64,000 nt of DNA from Dichelobacter nodosus (GTDB taxonomy: Bacteria; Pseudomonadota; Gammaproteobacteria; Cardiobacteriales; Cardiobacteriaceae): the NCBI RefSeq assembly GCF_001263335.1, contig NZ_LGVW01000034.1, positions 37,241 to 101,240 on the forward strand. Reading direction: 5' to 3'. The notes beneath the pieces are model-generated. The model saw only the letters and a list, made by a program, of their open reading frames with translations. It was not told where the DNA came from and ran no database searches. Made by a program: the position numbers and the translations under genes. Shown one piece after another: positions 8,642 through 16,875 of this stretch; within the stretch, counting starts at the first letter, position 1; every line of letters starts with the position of its first letter.

Positions 8642-10072
8642 TTAAAGCAGCATTAAACTTGCGAGTCCCAGAAAAATAAAAAAGCCGCCGGAATCCGTGC
8701 AAGCCGTAATGAGGACACTCGATCCTAAAGCAGGATCACGATTGAGTTTTTGCATAACCGCGGGAATCATAACGCCCATAAATGCTGCCAATAGCAGATT
8801 TAGTGTCATCGCCATCAGCATGACGAAACCCAGCATAGCGTTGTGATATAAAAGCGTGGTGATAACGGCAAGCGTGCTGCCCCATAAAATGCCGTTAATC
8901 ATGGCAATGCTTAGTTCTTTGATGAGTAAACGGCGGATTTGTTGCCAAGAAAATTGTTGTTGTCCCATCGCGCGCACCAGCATCGTAATCGTTTGATTGC
9001 CAGCATTGCCGCCGATGCCAGCAACGATTGGCATCAGCGCCGCGAGCGCCACAATTTTTGAAATCGATTCCTCAAAAGCACCGATAACGCGCGATGCAAT
9101 AAATGCCGTGCACAAATTAATCATTAACCACAAACAGCGCGATTTAAAAGCCTGCCAAACGGGAGAAAATAATTCTTCCATGATGCTAACCCCCGCCAAA
9201 CTCAACATATCTTCAGCGCCGGCGTGCCGCATCACGTTCACCATTTCATTAATGGTAATTCTGCCGATTAAACGGTGTTTATTATCTAAAACGGGCGCGG
9301 TGATTAAATCGTAGCGTTCAAAAGCGTTAGCAACCTCTTCCAAATCGTCGGTGGGGTGAAACGTAAAAACGTCGGGATTCATTAAATCGCGCACCATATC
9401 GCGCGTATTGCTGGTGAGCAGTTTACGAATCGGCAAAACGCCTAATAACGTGTTGTATTCATCAACCACAAAAATTTTATCGGCGTGCTCGGGCAATTCC
9501 TCAAATCGCCGCAAATAACGAAAAACCACTTTGCAAGAAACATCGCCGCGGACTTTTAAAAAATCAAAATCCATCACGGAACCAATTTGGCTGTCGAGAT
9601 AAAGATGCGCGTTTTCATATTCACGTCGGGCTTGTTCATCAAGCGCGTTGATGATTTCGTGCACATCTTCGGGTTTTAAATAGGGCGTAATATCCGCGAG
9701 TTCATCGGAGGTTAATTGCGTTGAAATGGCGATTAATTCGTCGTGTTTTAAATGCGTTAATAACGACTCGCGCACCGATGGCGATACTTCCAGCAATACT
9801 CTGCCGTCAATATCGCTGTTGACCATATTCCAAATAAAAAGCCGTTCTTCTAATGGAAGACCTTCCAATAAGTCGGCGATATCGGCGTAATGCAAATGCG
9901 TTAACGCTTTATGAATATCGTTTTGATGTTGGCGCGCCAAAAGGCTTTCAATGACTTCCTGCTTTTCGCCGGTTTGTGCCAGCGCGAGTTTGCGTTCGAT
10001 TTCATGACGACTGATCAGATCATGAATGCGGTGGAGAACCAATTGTGGATCGAGTTTATTTTGAATGTTCAT
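8642..10072 (-). CDS. mgtE: magnesium transporter MgtE
   Basis: 476 residues. It has the three-part MgtE layout: a cytoplasmic alpha-helical N domain with repeated helical hairpins (DIADLLEGLPLEER, DELADITPYL), two CBS domains around residues 135-260 that sense intracellular Mg2+, and a C-terminal domain of five membrane helices. The conserved transport segment GIGGNAGNQTITMLVRAM is present. ATG 10072 was chosen because TTTGGAG lies 7 bases upstream; a GTG 9 bases earlier would be too close to that site. It lies upstream of the mevalonate genes on the same strand with a 66-base gap. It imports Mg2+ across the inner membrane. Confidence 0.95.
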   Translation of the reverse strand: MNIQNKLDPQLVLHRIHDLISRHEIERKLALAQTGEKQEVIESLLARQHQNDIHKALTHLHYADIADLLEGLPLEERLFIWNMVNSDIDGRVLLEVSPSVRESLLTHLKHDELIAISTQLTSDELADITPYLKPEDVHEIINALDEQARREYENAHLYLDSQIGSVMDFDFLKVRGDVSCKVVFRYLRRFEELPEHADKIFVVDEYNTLLGVLPIRKLLTSNTRDMVRDLMNPDVFTFHPTDDLEEVANAFERYDLITAPVLDNKHRLIGRITINEMVNVMRHAGAEDMLSLAGVSIMEELFSPVWQAFKSRCLWLMINLCTAFIASRVIGAFEESISKIVALAALMPIVAGIGGNAGNQTITMLVRAMGQQQFSWQQIRRLLIKELSIAMINGILWGSTLAVITTLLYHNAMLGFVMLMAMTLNLLLAAFMGVMIPAVMQKLNRDPALGSSVLITACTDSGGFFIFLGLASLMLL

Positions 10073-10161
10073 CAGCCACACTCCAAATTGAGCGAAAAAT
10101 GGGGCTATCTTGCCATAAAACCCCTAATTGCGGCAGTTTTTTCAGCGGTTTGAAGCGATTT

Positions 10162-12066
10162 TTACGACGCGGTGTGCAAAATCTGCGTCAACGTGTAGCG
10201 CAAATAAACTTCATTTAAACTCATTTGCATGCGTTTTTCCCATTCTTGATCGAGCGCTGTTTGCATATTTTGCCGGCGTCCCGAGGAAAGAAAACGCAGC
10301 ATTTTCATATCTTGAAACAAAATCTTAAATGTGGACGGCTGATAATGATGCGGCGCAAACGGCGGTGGATCGTTTTTTAAAAAATAGGGCGAAATTTGCC
10401 GCAAAAGCTGGCGATATAACGTTTTTTGAAGCGCGATTTGCTCGTTATCTTCTCCGATTTCGCCAAAAGCGTGTTGAGCGATAAACGTCACGATGCGCAC
10501 GTATATCGCGCGTTCGGTTGCTTCATCGGGCGCATCGCCGCGCGGCGCGCCGAATGCATCATCGAGTAACACCGAATAACACCATTCATAAAAAGAAACC
10601 ATATTATCCAAGCGAATCATACGCATAATTGTTTGTTTTAACGATTTTTGTTGTTCGGCGTTTAATAGTTCGCGCGCGCGATTTGTATAACGGTTAAACC
10701 ATAACGGTTGAAGCAGCGGGTGCGTTTGCTCTAATTGTTCCAAAAAAGGCGCGGACGGCATCACCGCTAAATTGGGATAACTTTGTTGCAGTTCAAAAAT
10801 GCTCAAACCGCTGTGATAAATAAAAAAACTGTTGATTGCCGCGCATAAAGTTTCCGGCGTTAAATCTGGAAGCGTAATTGCTGCATTTTGTTTATTTTTA
10901 ATGAAATTAATGGGATAAAACGTATATTTCTCAAAAGCATGCCGATAGGTTAAATGTTGCTCTTCAATATTGGGCGTATATTGACTGTGATCGAGTTCAT
11001 AAGCTAAAGCATCGAGTTCGCGTTTATCAATTTTGCCGCCGTAGCGCGCAATGCGTTCTTCCAATGACGGGTGTGTGGCAAAATGAACGGAATTAAAATA
11101 ATTGATAAATAAAATATGCGCATTTTGCGGACGCGGTTTATAAGACTGTTTTTTCAAATAGTGCAGCGCCAGCGCTTTTTTTAAAGCACTCACCAGCGCT
11201 TCGGGATAACGCGTATATTCCACCGCTTTGGCGTCAGCCATCAATTCGCGTTGCCGCGAAAATGCGCTTTGAATATAGCGCCCGAATAAATACAAAATCC
11301 AGCCGATTACGCCTAAAAAGCGTTGTAAATACAATTGATAAGAAAGCGAATGATATAAAAAACCTTCCGGTGCGGCTTTAATAATCGGTTCTTCGCGCCA
11401 TTGACTCATTACCCAAAAACCTTCCAGAATCGCGGTTAATTGCGCATATAAAAAAACATCTTCATCAACAATATGCGCGATTTCATGCGCGATTACGGCT
11501 TGTTGCTCATCGCGGCGCAAAATATTCATCATGCCTTGGGAAACGACTAAAACCGTGCTGCGCGCTTGTCCGCCAACAACAAACGCGTTAATCGTGTCAT
11601 CTTTGGGTAGATAAAATAATTCCGGCGGTTTGATATGCGCGGCTACGGATAATTCTTCAACGACGTTGCGCATTTGTTTAAATTTTGCCATTTCTCTGGG
11701 TAACCCGTTCATCGGAAACGGTTTTGCACCCATTTTTTGGGCTAAAAGACGGGCGCTGTGTTGGCGGTAATGTTTTAACGCAATAACGTATTCCGTTAAA
11801 ACAATAAAACTCACCAGCGCCGCGGTGATTAGGCTGATTTTGCTCATTTCGCCGTGGTGTTCGCTGAAAATGTGGTACCAAAATCCGACCGAATACGCAT
11901 CTGAATTAAATCCATTAAAAAAGGCATAAATGAGAACAAGCAATAAATAAACGCTGACCGCATAAATAACGCTGCTCAATAAAATGCAGGTATAAAATTG
12001 TGTTTTCAAACGCCGGCTGGCAATTTGCGCTTCCTGATGATGAAAACGAAAATGGGTAGCGCTCAT
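10162..12066 (-). CDS. M48 family (HtpX-like) membrane metalloprotease
   Basis: 634 residues, longer than HtpX because of a C-terminal extension of about 300 residues with no recognised domain. Two membrane segments lie within the first 100 residues (around 28-50 and 78-98). The zinc site HEIAH is at residues 194-198, and the third ligand lies in RQRELMADAKAVEYT. FVVGGQARSTVLVVSQGMM before the zinc site is typical of M48 proteins. It follows lemA with a 6-base gap, an arrangement found widely in bacteria. The likely role is quality control of membrane or envelope proteins; no substrate can be named. Confidence 0.88.
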   Translation of the reverse strand: MSATHFRFHHQEAQIASRRLKTQFYTCILLSSVIYAVSVYLLLVLIYAFFNGFNSDAYSVGFWYHIFSEHHGEMSKISLITAALVSFIVLTEYVIALKHYRQHSARLLAQKMGAKPFPMNGLPREMAKFKQMRNVVEELSVAAHIKPPELFYLPKDDTINAFVVGGQARSTVLVVSQGMMNILRRDEQQAVIAHEIAHIVDEDVFLYAQLTAILEGFWVMSQWREEPIIKAAPEGFLYHSLSYQLYLQRFLGVIGWILYLFGRYIQSAFSRQRELMADAKAVEYTRYPEALVSALKKALALHYLKKQSYKPRPQNAHILFINYFNSVHFATHPSLEERIARYGGKIDKRELDALAYELDHSQYTPNIEEQHLTYRHAFEKYTFYPINFIKNKQNAAITLPDLTPETLCAAINSFFIYHSGLSIFELQQSYPNLAVMPSAPFLEQLEQTHPLLQPLWFNRYTNRARELLNAEQQKSLKQTIMRMIRLDNMVSFYEWCYSVLLDDAFGAPRGDAPDEATERAIYVRIVTFIAQHAFGEIGEDNEQIALQKTLYRQLLRQISPYFLKNDPPPFAPHHYQPSTFKILFQDMKMLRFLSSGRRQNMQTALDQEWEKRMQMSLNEVYLRYTLTQILHTAS

Positions 12067-12072
12067 GATTGA

Positions 12073-12642
12073 TTAAAGCGTTTTATCAAAGCTGACGGTT
12101 GGGCAAGCGCGCACGGATTCTTCAATTTCGTACCAAGATTGTGTACGGAATCCAAATAATTGACTGATGATATTTTGGGGAAATTGTTCAACGCTGGCGT
12201 TATAAATCGTCACCATTTCATTGAAATATTGCCGCGCAAACGCGATGCGGTTTTCTGTGCTGCTGATTTCTTCTTGCAACGTTTGCATTTGTTCATTGGC
12301 TTTTAATTCGGGATAGGATTCAATGCAGGCATAAAATCCTTTCATGGCTTGCTCGAGCGCTTTTTCGGCTGGGGCAATTTGTTCAATTTGTGTGGATTTT
12401 AAGGCATTGACGGCGGTGGTTCGGGCGGAAATAACGTGCGTTAAGGTTTGTTCTTCATGTTGCAAATATTTTTGAGCAACGGCAACTAAATTAGGAATTA
12501 AATCGTGGCGGCGATGCAGCTGCACATCAATTTGAGAAAAAGCGTTATGGATTTCATTTCGTGCGCGAACGAGTTGGTTATAAATCCGAATTAAAAATAA
12601 TGCGGCGATTCCAATGATGGCTAAAACAGCGATAAATATCAT
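12073..12642 (-). CDS. lemA: LemA family protein
   Basis: 189 residues with a single N-terminal membrane helix (MIFIAVLAIIGIAALFLI) and a helical domain carrying the family signature: LVRARNEIHNAFSQIDVQL, RRHDLIPNLVAVAQKY, then AEKALEQAMKGF and YPELKANEQMQTLQEEISS. LemA proteins form long antiparallel helical bundles outside the membrane. Their biochemical role is not settled. AGGAG sits just upstream of the ATG. The M48 protease gene follows after 6 bases, so the pair is probably one transcript. Confidence 0.92.
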   Translation of the reverse strand: MIFIAVLAIIGIAALFLIRIYNQLVRARNEIHNAFSQIDVQLHRRHDLIPNLVAVAQKYLQHEEQTLTHVISARTTAVNALKSTQIEQIAPAEKALEQAMKGFYACIESYPELKANEQMQTLQEEISSTENRIAFARQYFNEMVTIYNASVEQFPQNIISQLFGFRTQSWYEIEESVRACPTVSFDKTL

Positions 12643-12728
12643 CGTAAACTCCTAAAATTAAAATGAAAGAATTTTATCAGTTTTTATTTCTGGTCTTGCA
12701 AAATATTTTATTTACCGACGGGGAATAG

Positions 12729-12756
12729 TTGCATTTCCCCTTAATTTCTCTACAAT
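12729..12756 (+). promoter_or_regulatory. sigma-70 promoter of rnpB
   Basis: The -35 TTGCAT (12729-12734), a 16-base spacer and the -10 TACAAT (12751-12756) put the start at about 12763-12765. That coincides with the first base of the P1 helix of RNase P RNA. Confidence 0.8.
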
Positions 12757-12764
12757 TTGCCGCT

Positions 12765-13094
12765 TGAGTTTGCCAGACAATCGCTGACGAAAGTTGGAGG
12801 AAAGTCCGGGCTTTATAGGGCAAAGCGCTGGGTAACGCCCAGGCAGCGTGAGCTGACGGAAAGTGCCACAGAAAAGATACCGCCTCGATTGAGGTAAGGG
12901 TGAAATGGTGCGGTAAGAGCGCACCGCATTTGCGGCAACGTAAATGGCAGGGAAAACCCCGCTTAAAGCAAGACCAAATAGAGAATCAATGCGGCGGCCC
13001 GTCGTGATTCTGGGTAGGTCGCTAGAGGCTGGCAGTAATGTTAGTCGCAGAGGAATGATTGTCCACGACAGAACCCGGCTTATCGGTGAACTCA
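12765..13094 (+). ncRNA. rnpB: RNase P RNA, bacterial type A
   Basis: This is the catalytic RNA that matures tRNA 5' ends. The conserved 5' core GGAGGAAAGTCCGGGCT, the GGTAACGCCC stem, GAAAGTGCCACAGAAA, and the 3' core AGAGGAATGATTG through ACAGAACCCGGCTTAT are all present. The ends pair as a 10-bp P1 helix (TGAGTTTGCC with GGTGAACTCA). The total is about 330 nt, shorter than the E. coli RNA, mainly because the P3 arm is reduced to a stub. A short T-run follows and a tRNA starts 8 bases downstream. An antisense open frame over this RNA is not a gene. Confidence 0.96.
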
Positions 13095-13101
13095 TCTTTT
13101 T

Positions 13102-13174
13102 GCCCTTGTAGCTCAATGGATAGAGCAGTCCCCTCCTAAGGGAAAGGTTACCAGTTCGATTCTGGTCTCGGGCG
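13102..13174 (+). tRNA. tRNA-Arg (anticodon CCU)
   Basis: The D arm GCTC/GAGC, anticodon loop CTCCTAA with CCT at 13135-13137, and T arm ACCAG-TTCGATT-CTGGT all fold. It reads AGG codons. The acceptor stem is imperfect: GCCCTTG against CTCGGGC leaves positions 5:68 and 6:67 unpaired, and 27:43 is G-A. CCA is not encoded. It begins 8 bases after the end of rnpB, so both are probably on one transcript. Confidence 0.85.
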
Positions 13175-13254
13175 CATCTTAAATTTGTTTCTCGTGGCGC
13201 TGAGGGTTTGTGCCATAATTGTGGGCAGTTTTATCACAATACAGTCACTTCACA

Positions 13255-14175
13255 ATGAGAAAAATATATCTGGCAGGCGGAGATTCGCGTAGCGTAGCAG
13301 CTTATTTTCATGCGCTCACGGGGGCGGTTAGCGTGGTTTGTGGTTACGCTAATAGCGCGTTGCCGGCGCCGAGTTATCAGCAAGTTTGTAGCGGTAAAAC
13401 GGGCGCAGTTAAAGCCGTTGCGTTGACGTATCAACCGCATATTCTTTCGCTTTCGGCAGTCTTTTTGCATTTCTTTCGTCTGCTCGAACCCATTCTTTTT
13501 CAATATCAACCGCATCACCAACGCCACGGTATTTATAGCGTCTTTTCGGAAGAACGAGATTTAGCGCGCGCGGCAGTTACGGCGCTGCAAAAACGCCATT
13601 TAAATCCGATCACAATTGAAATTGCCGCGCTTGATAATTTTTTTGCCGCAGAAAATGCGCCGCTTTCAACGCTGGAACCACCGCGGCAGGCAAATGAACC
13701 TTTTTCCGCTGAAGAACGTCAATTACTTTACGCTTTTTGGCAAAAACCAAAACTTGCTGAATTGAAAAAAATCCTTTCGGAAGAAGAGTTTGCTATCACG
13801 CAAGAACAATCAACCGAAGCGCCTTTTTCGCATTGTTATGATCAATTATTCGCCGCGGGGATTTACGTTGATTTATTAAGCGGAGAACCGCTGTTTTGTT
13901 CTAATGATAAATATGATGCCGGTTGTGGCTGGCCGAGTTTTTCGCAACCGTTAACGGAAGAAGCGCTTACTTATCATGCTGATTTTAAAGGCGGACAAAA
14001 GCGCATTGAAGTGAGAAGTGCCGTTTCCGATAATCATTTGGGACACGTTTTTTTTGATGAACCGTCTCCAAGCGGCAAACGTTATTGCATCAATGGAACC
14101 AGTTTGCGCTTTATTCCGTGGTCAAAAATGGACGCCGCAGGTTATGGCGATTTAAAAATCAAGGTGAAAAAGTGA
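13255..14175 (+). CDS. MsrA-MsrB fusion with inactivated MsrA domain; methionine-R-sulfoxide reductase
   Basis: 306 residues from ATG 13255. The N-terminal 150 residues align with MsrA (VVCGYAN, SYQQVCSGKTGAVKAV, HGIYSVF). The catalytic GCFW motif, however, reads GDSR (residues 9-12), and the GNDxGTQYRS substrate motif reads QYQPHHQRHG, so this half cannot use the usual MsrA chemistry. The C-terminal half is a normal MsrB: GEPLFCSNDKYDAGCGWPSF, DNHLGHVFFDE, and catalytic Cys278 in RYCINGTSLRF. The zinc CxxC pairs found in many MsrBs are not seen. No signal peptide is visible, so it probably acts in the cytoplasm. The next gene overlaps its stop as GTGA. Confidence 0.88.
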   Translation: MRKIYLAGGDSRSVAAYFHALTGAVSVVCGYANSALPAPSYQQVCSGKTGAVKAVALTYQPHILSLSAVFLHFFRLLEPILFQYQPHHQRHGIYSVFSEERDLARAAVTALQKRHLNPITIEIAALDNFFAAENAPLSTLEPPRQANEPFSAEERQLLYAFWQKPKLAELKKILSEEEFAITQEQSTEAPFSHCYDQLFAAGIYVDLLSGEPLFCSNDKYDAGCGWPSFSQPLTEEALTYHADFKGGQKRIEVRSAVSDNHLGHVFFDEPSPSGKRYCINGTSLRFIPWSKMDAAGYGDLKIKVKK

Positions 14176-15377
14176 AATTAAATACGATACAAGGCGGCAT
14201 TATAGTCACCATTTTTTCATGCACCTTTTTGATTCCCGGCGGTTATAACTACGGCATGCTGGCGTTACTCATCACCGGCATCATTGCGATTGCCGAAAAA
14301 TCGCCGCATCGATTATCGTATTTTGAGCGCCGCTGGATTGCGTTTTTATTGATTTTTAGCGCAATTTCGCTGACGTTGCGATTGTTACACGGCGAACCTT
14401 TATCTACCTACGATAATTTAAGCCGTTATGGTTTATCGATTATTCTTTTATACGGTTTAAGCCGTTATCCGCCGGCGGAAAAATATTATAGTTGGGCGTT
14501 ATTAGCGGGGACTTTAACGGCTTTATTGATGGTTTTAGTGGCGCGATATCGCGGCGACAGCGCGATCGGCTATCAGCATCACATTCAATTTTCCGGTATT
14601 TCGATGATTTTTGCCGTATTTTCGGGATTTCGGTTGCCGTACGCCAAAACACGTTGGCAACGTTTTATTTTAATCGTAGCGCTGTTTTGCGGTGTTTGCG
14701 CGGCAGCTTTGGGTGGCGGACGCGGCAGTTGGTTAATCGTGCCGCCGATATTGGTTTTATTTTTCATAATGATGCGTAAACGGGTGACGCTGAAAAACGC
14801 CGCTTTGGGATTTTTTCTACTCTTGTCGTTTTTTTCTGCTTTATATTGCATTCCTCAAACGGGCGTTGCCGCGCGCGTGCGGGGCGTTTTTTCGGATCTC
14901 GATCATTATCGCCAAGGAACCGTTGCCACGTCTCAAGGAATGCGTTTGGAAATGTGGCGCTGCGCCCGATTGATGTGGCAGGAAAAGCCGTTGATGGGGT
15001 GGGGCAGCGTGGGCATGCAAGCGGAAAAAGCGCGTTTAATTGCGCGCAATGATTGTCATTTTTCAATTGCGCCTTTTAATCATTTGCATAATGATTATAT
15101 TGATATCGGCGTTCGTTACGGCATTGTGGGCTGTTTCAATTTTTTATTTATTTATTGTGGCGCATTATTTTTATATTTCGTGATGTTGGCACAATTTCCA
15201 TCTATTGCTTGGCAGGGCATTGCGATTAATTGTTGTTTTATGGTGGTTTCTTTAACAAATGCCTTTTTGAGTCACCATATAAGTATTATTTTTTATTTAT
15301 TATTAAATTCTTTGTTATTTATACAAACTAATTATACCTATATTCAAAATAAAAATTATATAAGTAATAAAATTTAG
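14172..15377 (+). CDS. O-antigen ligase / Wzy-like family membrane protein
   Basis: 401 residues from GTG 14172, which overlaps the preceding stop (GTGA) with AAGG about 8 bases upstream. The protein is polytopic, with roughly 10-12 hydrophobic segments. It has the large periplasmic loop and motifs of the Wzy_C/WaaL superfamily: GGGRGSWL in mid-protein, WRCARLMWQEKPLMGWG, and HLHNDYIDIGVRYGIVG, where the His-Asn-Asp block is the family signature. Such proteins join or polymerise surface glycans at the periplasmic face of the inner membrane. No other polysaccharide gene is adjacent, so ligase and polymerase cannot be told apart. The last 30 residues are AT-rich and low in complexity. Confidence 0.83.
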   Translation: MKLNTIQGGIIVTIFSCTFLIPGGYNYGMLALLITGIIAIAEKSPHRLSYFERRWIAFLLIFSAISLTLRLLHGEPLSTYDNLSRYGLSIILLYGLSRYPPAEKYYSWALLAGTLTALLMVLVARYRGDSAIGYQHHIQFSGISMIFAVFSGFRLPYAKTRWQRFILIVALFCGVCAAALGGGRGSWLIVPPILVLFFIMMRKRVTLKNAALGFFLLLSFFSALYCIPQTGVAARVRGVFSDLDHYRQGTVATSQGMRLEMWRCARLMWQEKPLMGWGSVGMQAEKARLIARNDCHFSIAPFNHLHNDYIDIGVRYGIVGCFNFLFIYCGALFLYFVMLAQFPSIAWQGIAINCCFMVVSLTNAFLSHHISIIFYLLLNSLLFIQTNYTYIQNKNYISNKI

Positions 15378-15937
15378 ATGAGTAATTAAATCGCGGCGCT
15401 ATTTTTGATCGTTAAATTTATTTGAGTTTTTCTTCATATTTTATTATGGTATGCATCTGACGGCAGCGCGAAATAATATTTAAGATTTTTCTTCGTTTTA
15501 TCATCGCAATATTTAATACATAAAAATAATATACTGATTAATAAATGATTTTCTGATAATTCTACTCATTCATTATTTACGGAGATTAAAATTTTGTTGA
15601 TTATTATCAAATAAAAGCGCTATTGTTTTTAGCATGATGAATCGAGTAATTATCTTTCTTTTCACCAAACAAAAGAGGAATAAATTTCAATGAAATTATG
15701 TATGACGTTTAATAAAACGGGCGGTTTTTCTTATTTAAAAAAACATTCAATAATTTTAGCGGCAGAAAAGCAATTAACGCATATTATTTTTATTAGAAAA
15801 ATAATAGAAATTATTGAAATGTTGGCGCATCTTTTTATTGATGTTAAAAGGAATGAGATTCTGCTCAATTAATTAATTGATAATCGGTTTTCTTATTTCA
15901 GAAATTATATCAATACATCATTTTTTAAAGGTTTTAT
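15378..15937. other. AT-rich intergenic region upstream of the MarR gene
   Basis: This gap of about 560 bases is noticeably richer in A and T than its surroundings. It holds one doubtful small frame (15690-15872), preceded by a 19-codon frame (15634-15693) that overlaps it as ATGA. An imperfect inverted repeat, TTGATA at 15877-15882 and TATCAA at 15908-15913, lies just before the MarR start and could be an operator. No RNA gene or mobile element was recognised. Confidence 0.5.
15690..15872 (+). CDS. possible small protein, 60 residues, unrecognised
   Basis: The frame encodes MKLCMTFNKTGGFSYLKK followed by a moderately hydrophobic, Ile-rich stretch. AAAGAGGA lies about 11 bases upstream, which is a little far. 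The start overlaps the stop of a 19-codon frame (MMNRVIIFLFTK...). Codon use is strongly AT-biased, as in the surrounding non-coding DNA. No family is recognised. It may be chance. Confidence 0.25.
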   Translation: MKLCMTFNKTGGFSYLKKHSIILAAEKQLTHIIFIRKIIEIIEMLAHLFIDVKRNEILLN

Positions 15938-16384
15938 ATGATTTCATCAGCATTAATTAAAGAATTTCTTGATGCGTGTTTTTTGGCAAAAGAAATGACC
16001 CAAATAATGCCGCAATTACCTGCTGGTTTAACGCCGCGTCATATTTACATTCTTGATAAAATTCATGAGTTATCACAAAAAAATAGGGCGGTGAAAATAT
16101 CGGACGTCAGCGATAATTTGCGCGTGACCAAACCTGGAATTACCAAATTGATTCATGAGTTGACAATGCTGGGCATGATTCAAAAAAGTGCTGACGATAT
16201 GGATAAACGCGTCACTTGGCTTCATTTAACGCCGTTGGGCGAGCAATGCCATCAGGAATATTTCCTTAATTATCATCAAGCAATCGCCCAGCACTGCACG
16301 TCAACTTCCGAACAGGATTTAACCAATGCCATTTCTACTATTAAAAACTTGTATTGGCTGATGAAGTCTAATGTCAACCGCTAA
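15938..16384 (+). CDS. MarR family transcriptional regulator
   Basis: 148 residues with a winged helix-turn-helix: GLTPRHIYILDKIHEL, then VKISDVSDNLRVTKPGITKLIHELTMLGMI as the recognition helices, and the wing DDMDKRVTWLHLTPLG. This matches MarR proteins, which bind short palindromes as dimers and respond to small ligands. AAAGG lies about 8 bases before the ATG. The AT-rich upstream region with an inverted repeat may be its own operator. It converges with folA, overlapping by 4 bases. No divergently transcribed target gene is obvious, so its regulon is unknown. Confidence 0.85.
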   Translation: MISSALIKEFLDACFLAKEMTQIMPQLPAGLTPRHIYILDKIHELSQKNRAVKISDVSDNLRVTKPGITKLIHELTMLGMIQKSADDMDKRVTWLHLTPLGEQCHQEYFLNYHQAIAQHCTSTSEQDLTNAISTIKNLYWLMKSNVNR

Positions 16385-16875
16385 CGCCGTTGATAATCGA
16401 CAAAATCGAGCGCAAATGCGTTTTTCGCGTCCGCGGCAAAATGGCTGCGGTGCGTTTCTTGCCAATCTTGAGGTCGAATCGGGGGGAAAAAAGTATCGCC
16501 CAACAGTTCGGTATGAATCCACGTTATCGTTAAAAAATCCGCTTCATCAATCGTTGCCGCATACAAACTACCGCCTCCGATAATAAATACTTTTTCATCA
16601 TTGCAACAAAAAGCCAATGCTTCTGAAATAGCAGGAAAAACGGCGACATCAGCATGCAACGGTTGCCCGCTGTGGCTGATGACAATATTTTTGCGATTGG
16701 GCAATGGCTTTTTTAAACTTTGAAACGTTTTGCGCCCCATGATGATGGTATGTCCGCTGGTGCGTTGTTTGAAATGCTGCAAATCGCGCGGCAAATGCCA
16801 CGGCATACCGCCATCTTTTCCGATGACGCGGTTTAAAGTTTGCGCGGCAATTAAATGTATTTTAGGCTTCGGCAT
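16381..16875 (-). CDS. folA: dihydrofolate reductase
   Basis: 164 residues from ATG 16875 (MPKPKIHLIAAQT). It reduces dihydrofolate to tetrahydrofolate with NADPH. Diagnostic blocks are RVIGKDGGMPWHLPRDLQHFK, with the catalytic acid in LPRD, TIIMGRKTFQSL, NIVIS, and the nucleotide loop VFIIGGGSLY. WIHTELLGDTFFP near the C-terminus is also typical. It starts inside the last 14 bases of the MATE exporter gene and is probably co-transcribed with it. Confidence 0.96.
   Translation of the reverse strand: MPKPKIHLIAAQTLNRVIGKDGGMPWHLPRDLQHFKQRTSGHTIIMGRKTFQSLKKPLPNRKNIVISHSGQPLHADVAVFPAISEALAFCCNDEKVFIIGGGSLYAATIDEADFLTITWIHTELLGDTFFPPIRPQDWQETHRSHFAADAKNAFALDFVDYQRR

Noticed and set aside
12712..13116. 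134-codon minus-strand open frame
   Set aside because: It lies across the RNase P RNA gene, whose conserved core and P1 pairing are unmistakable.
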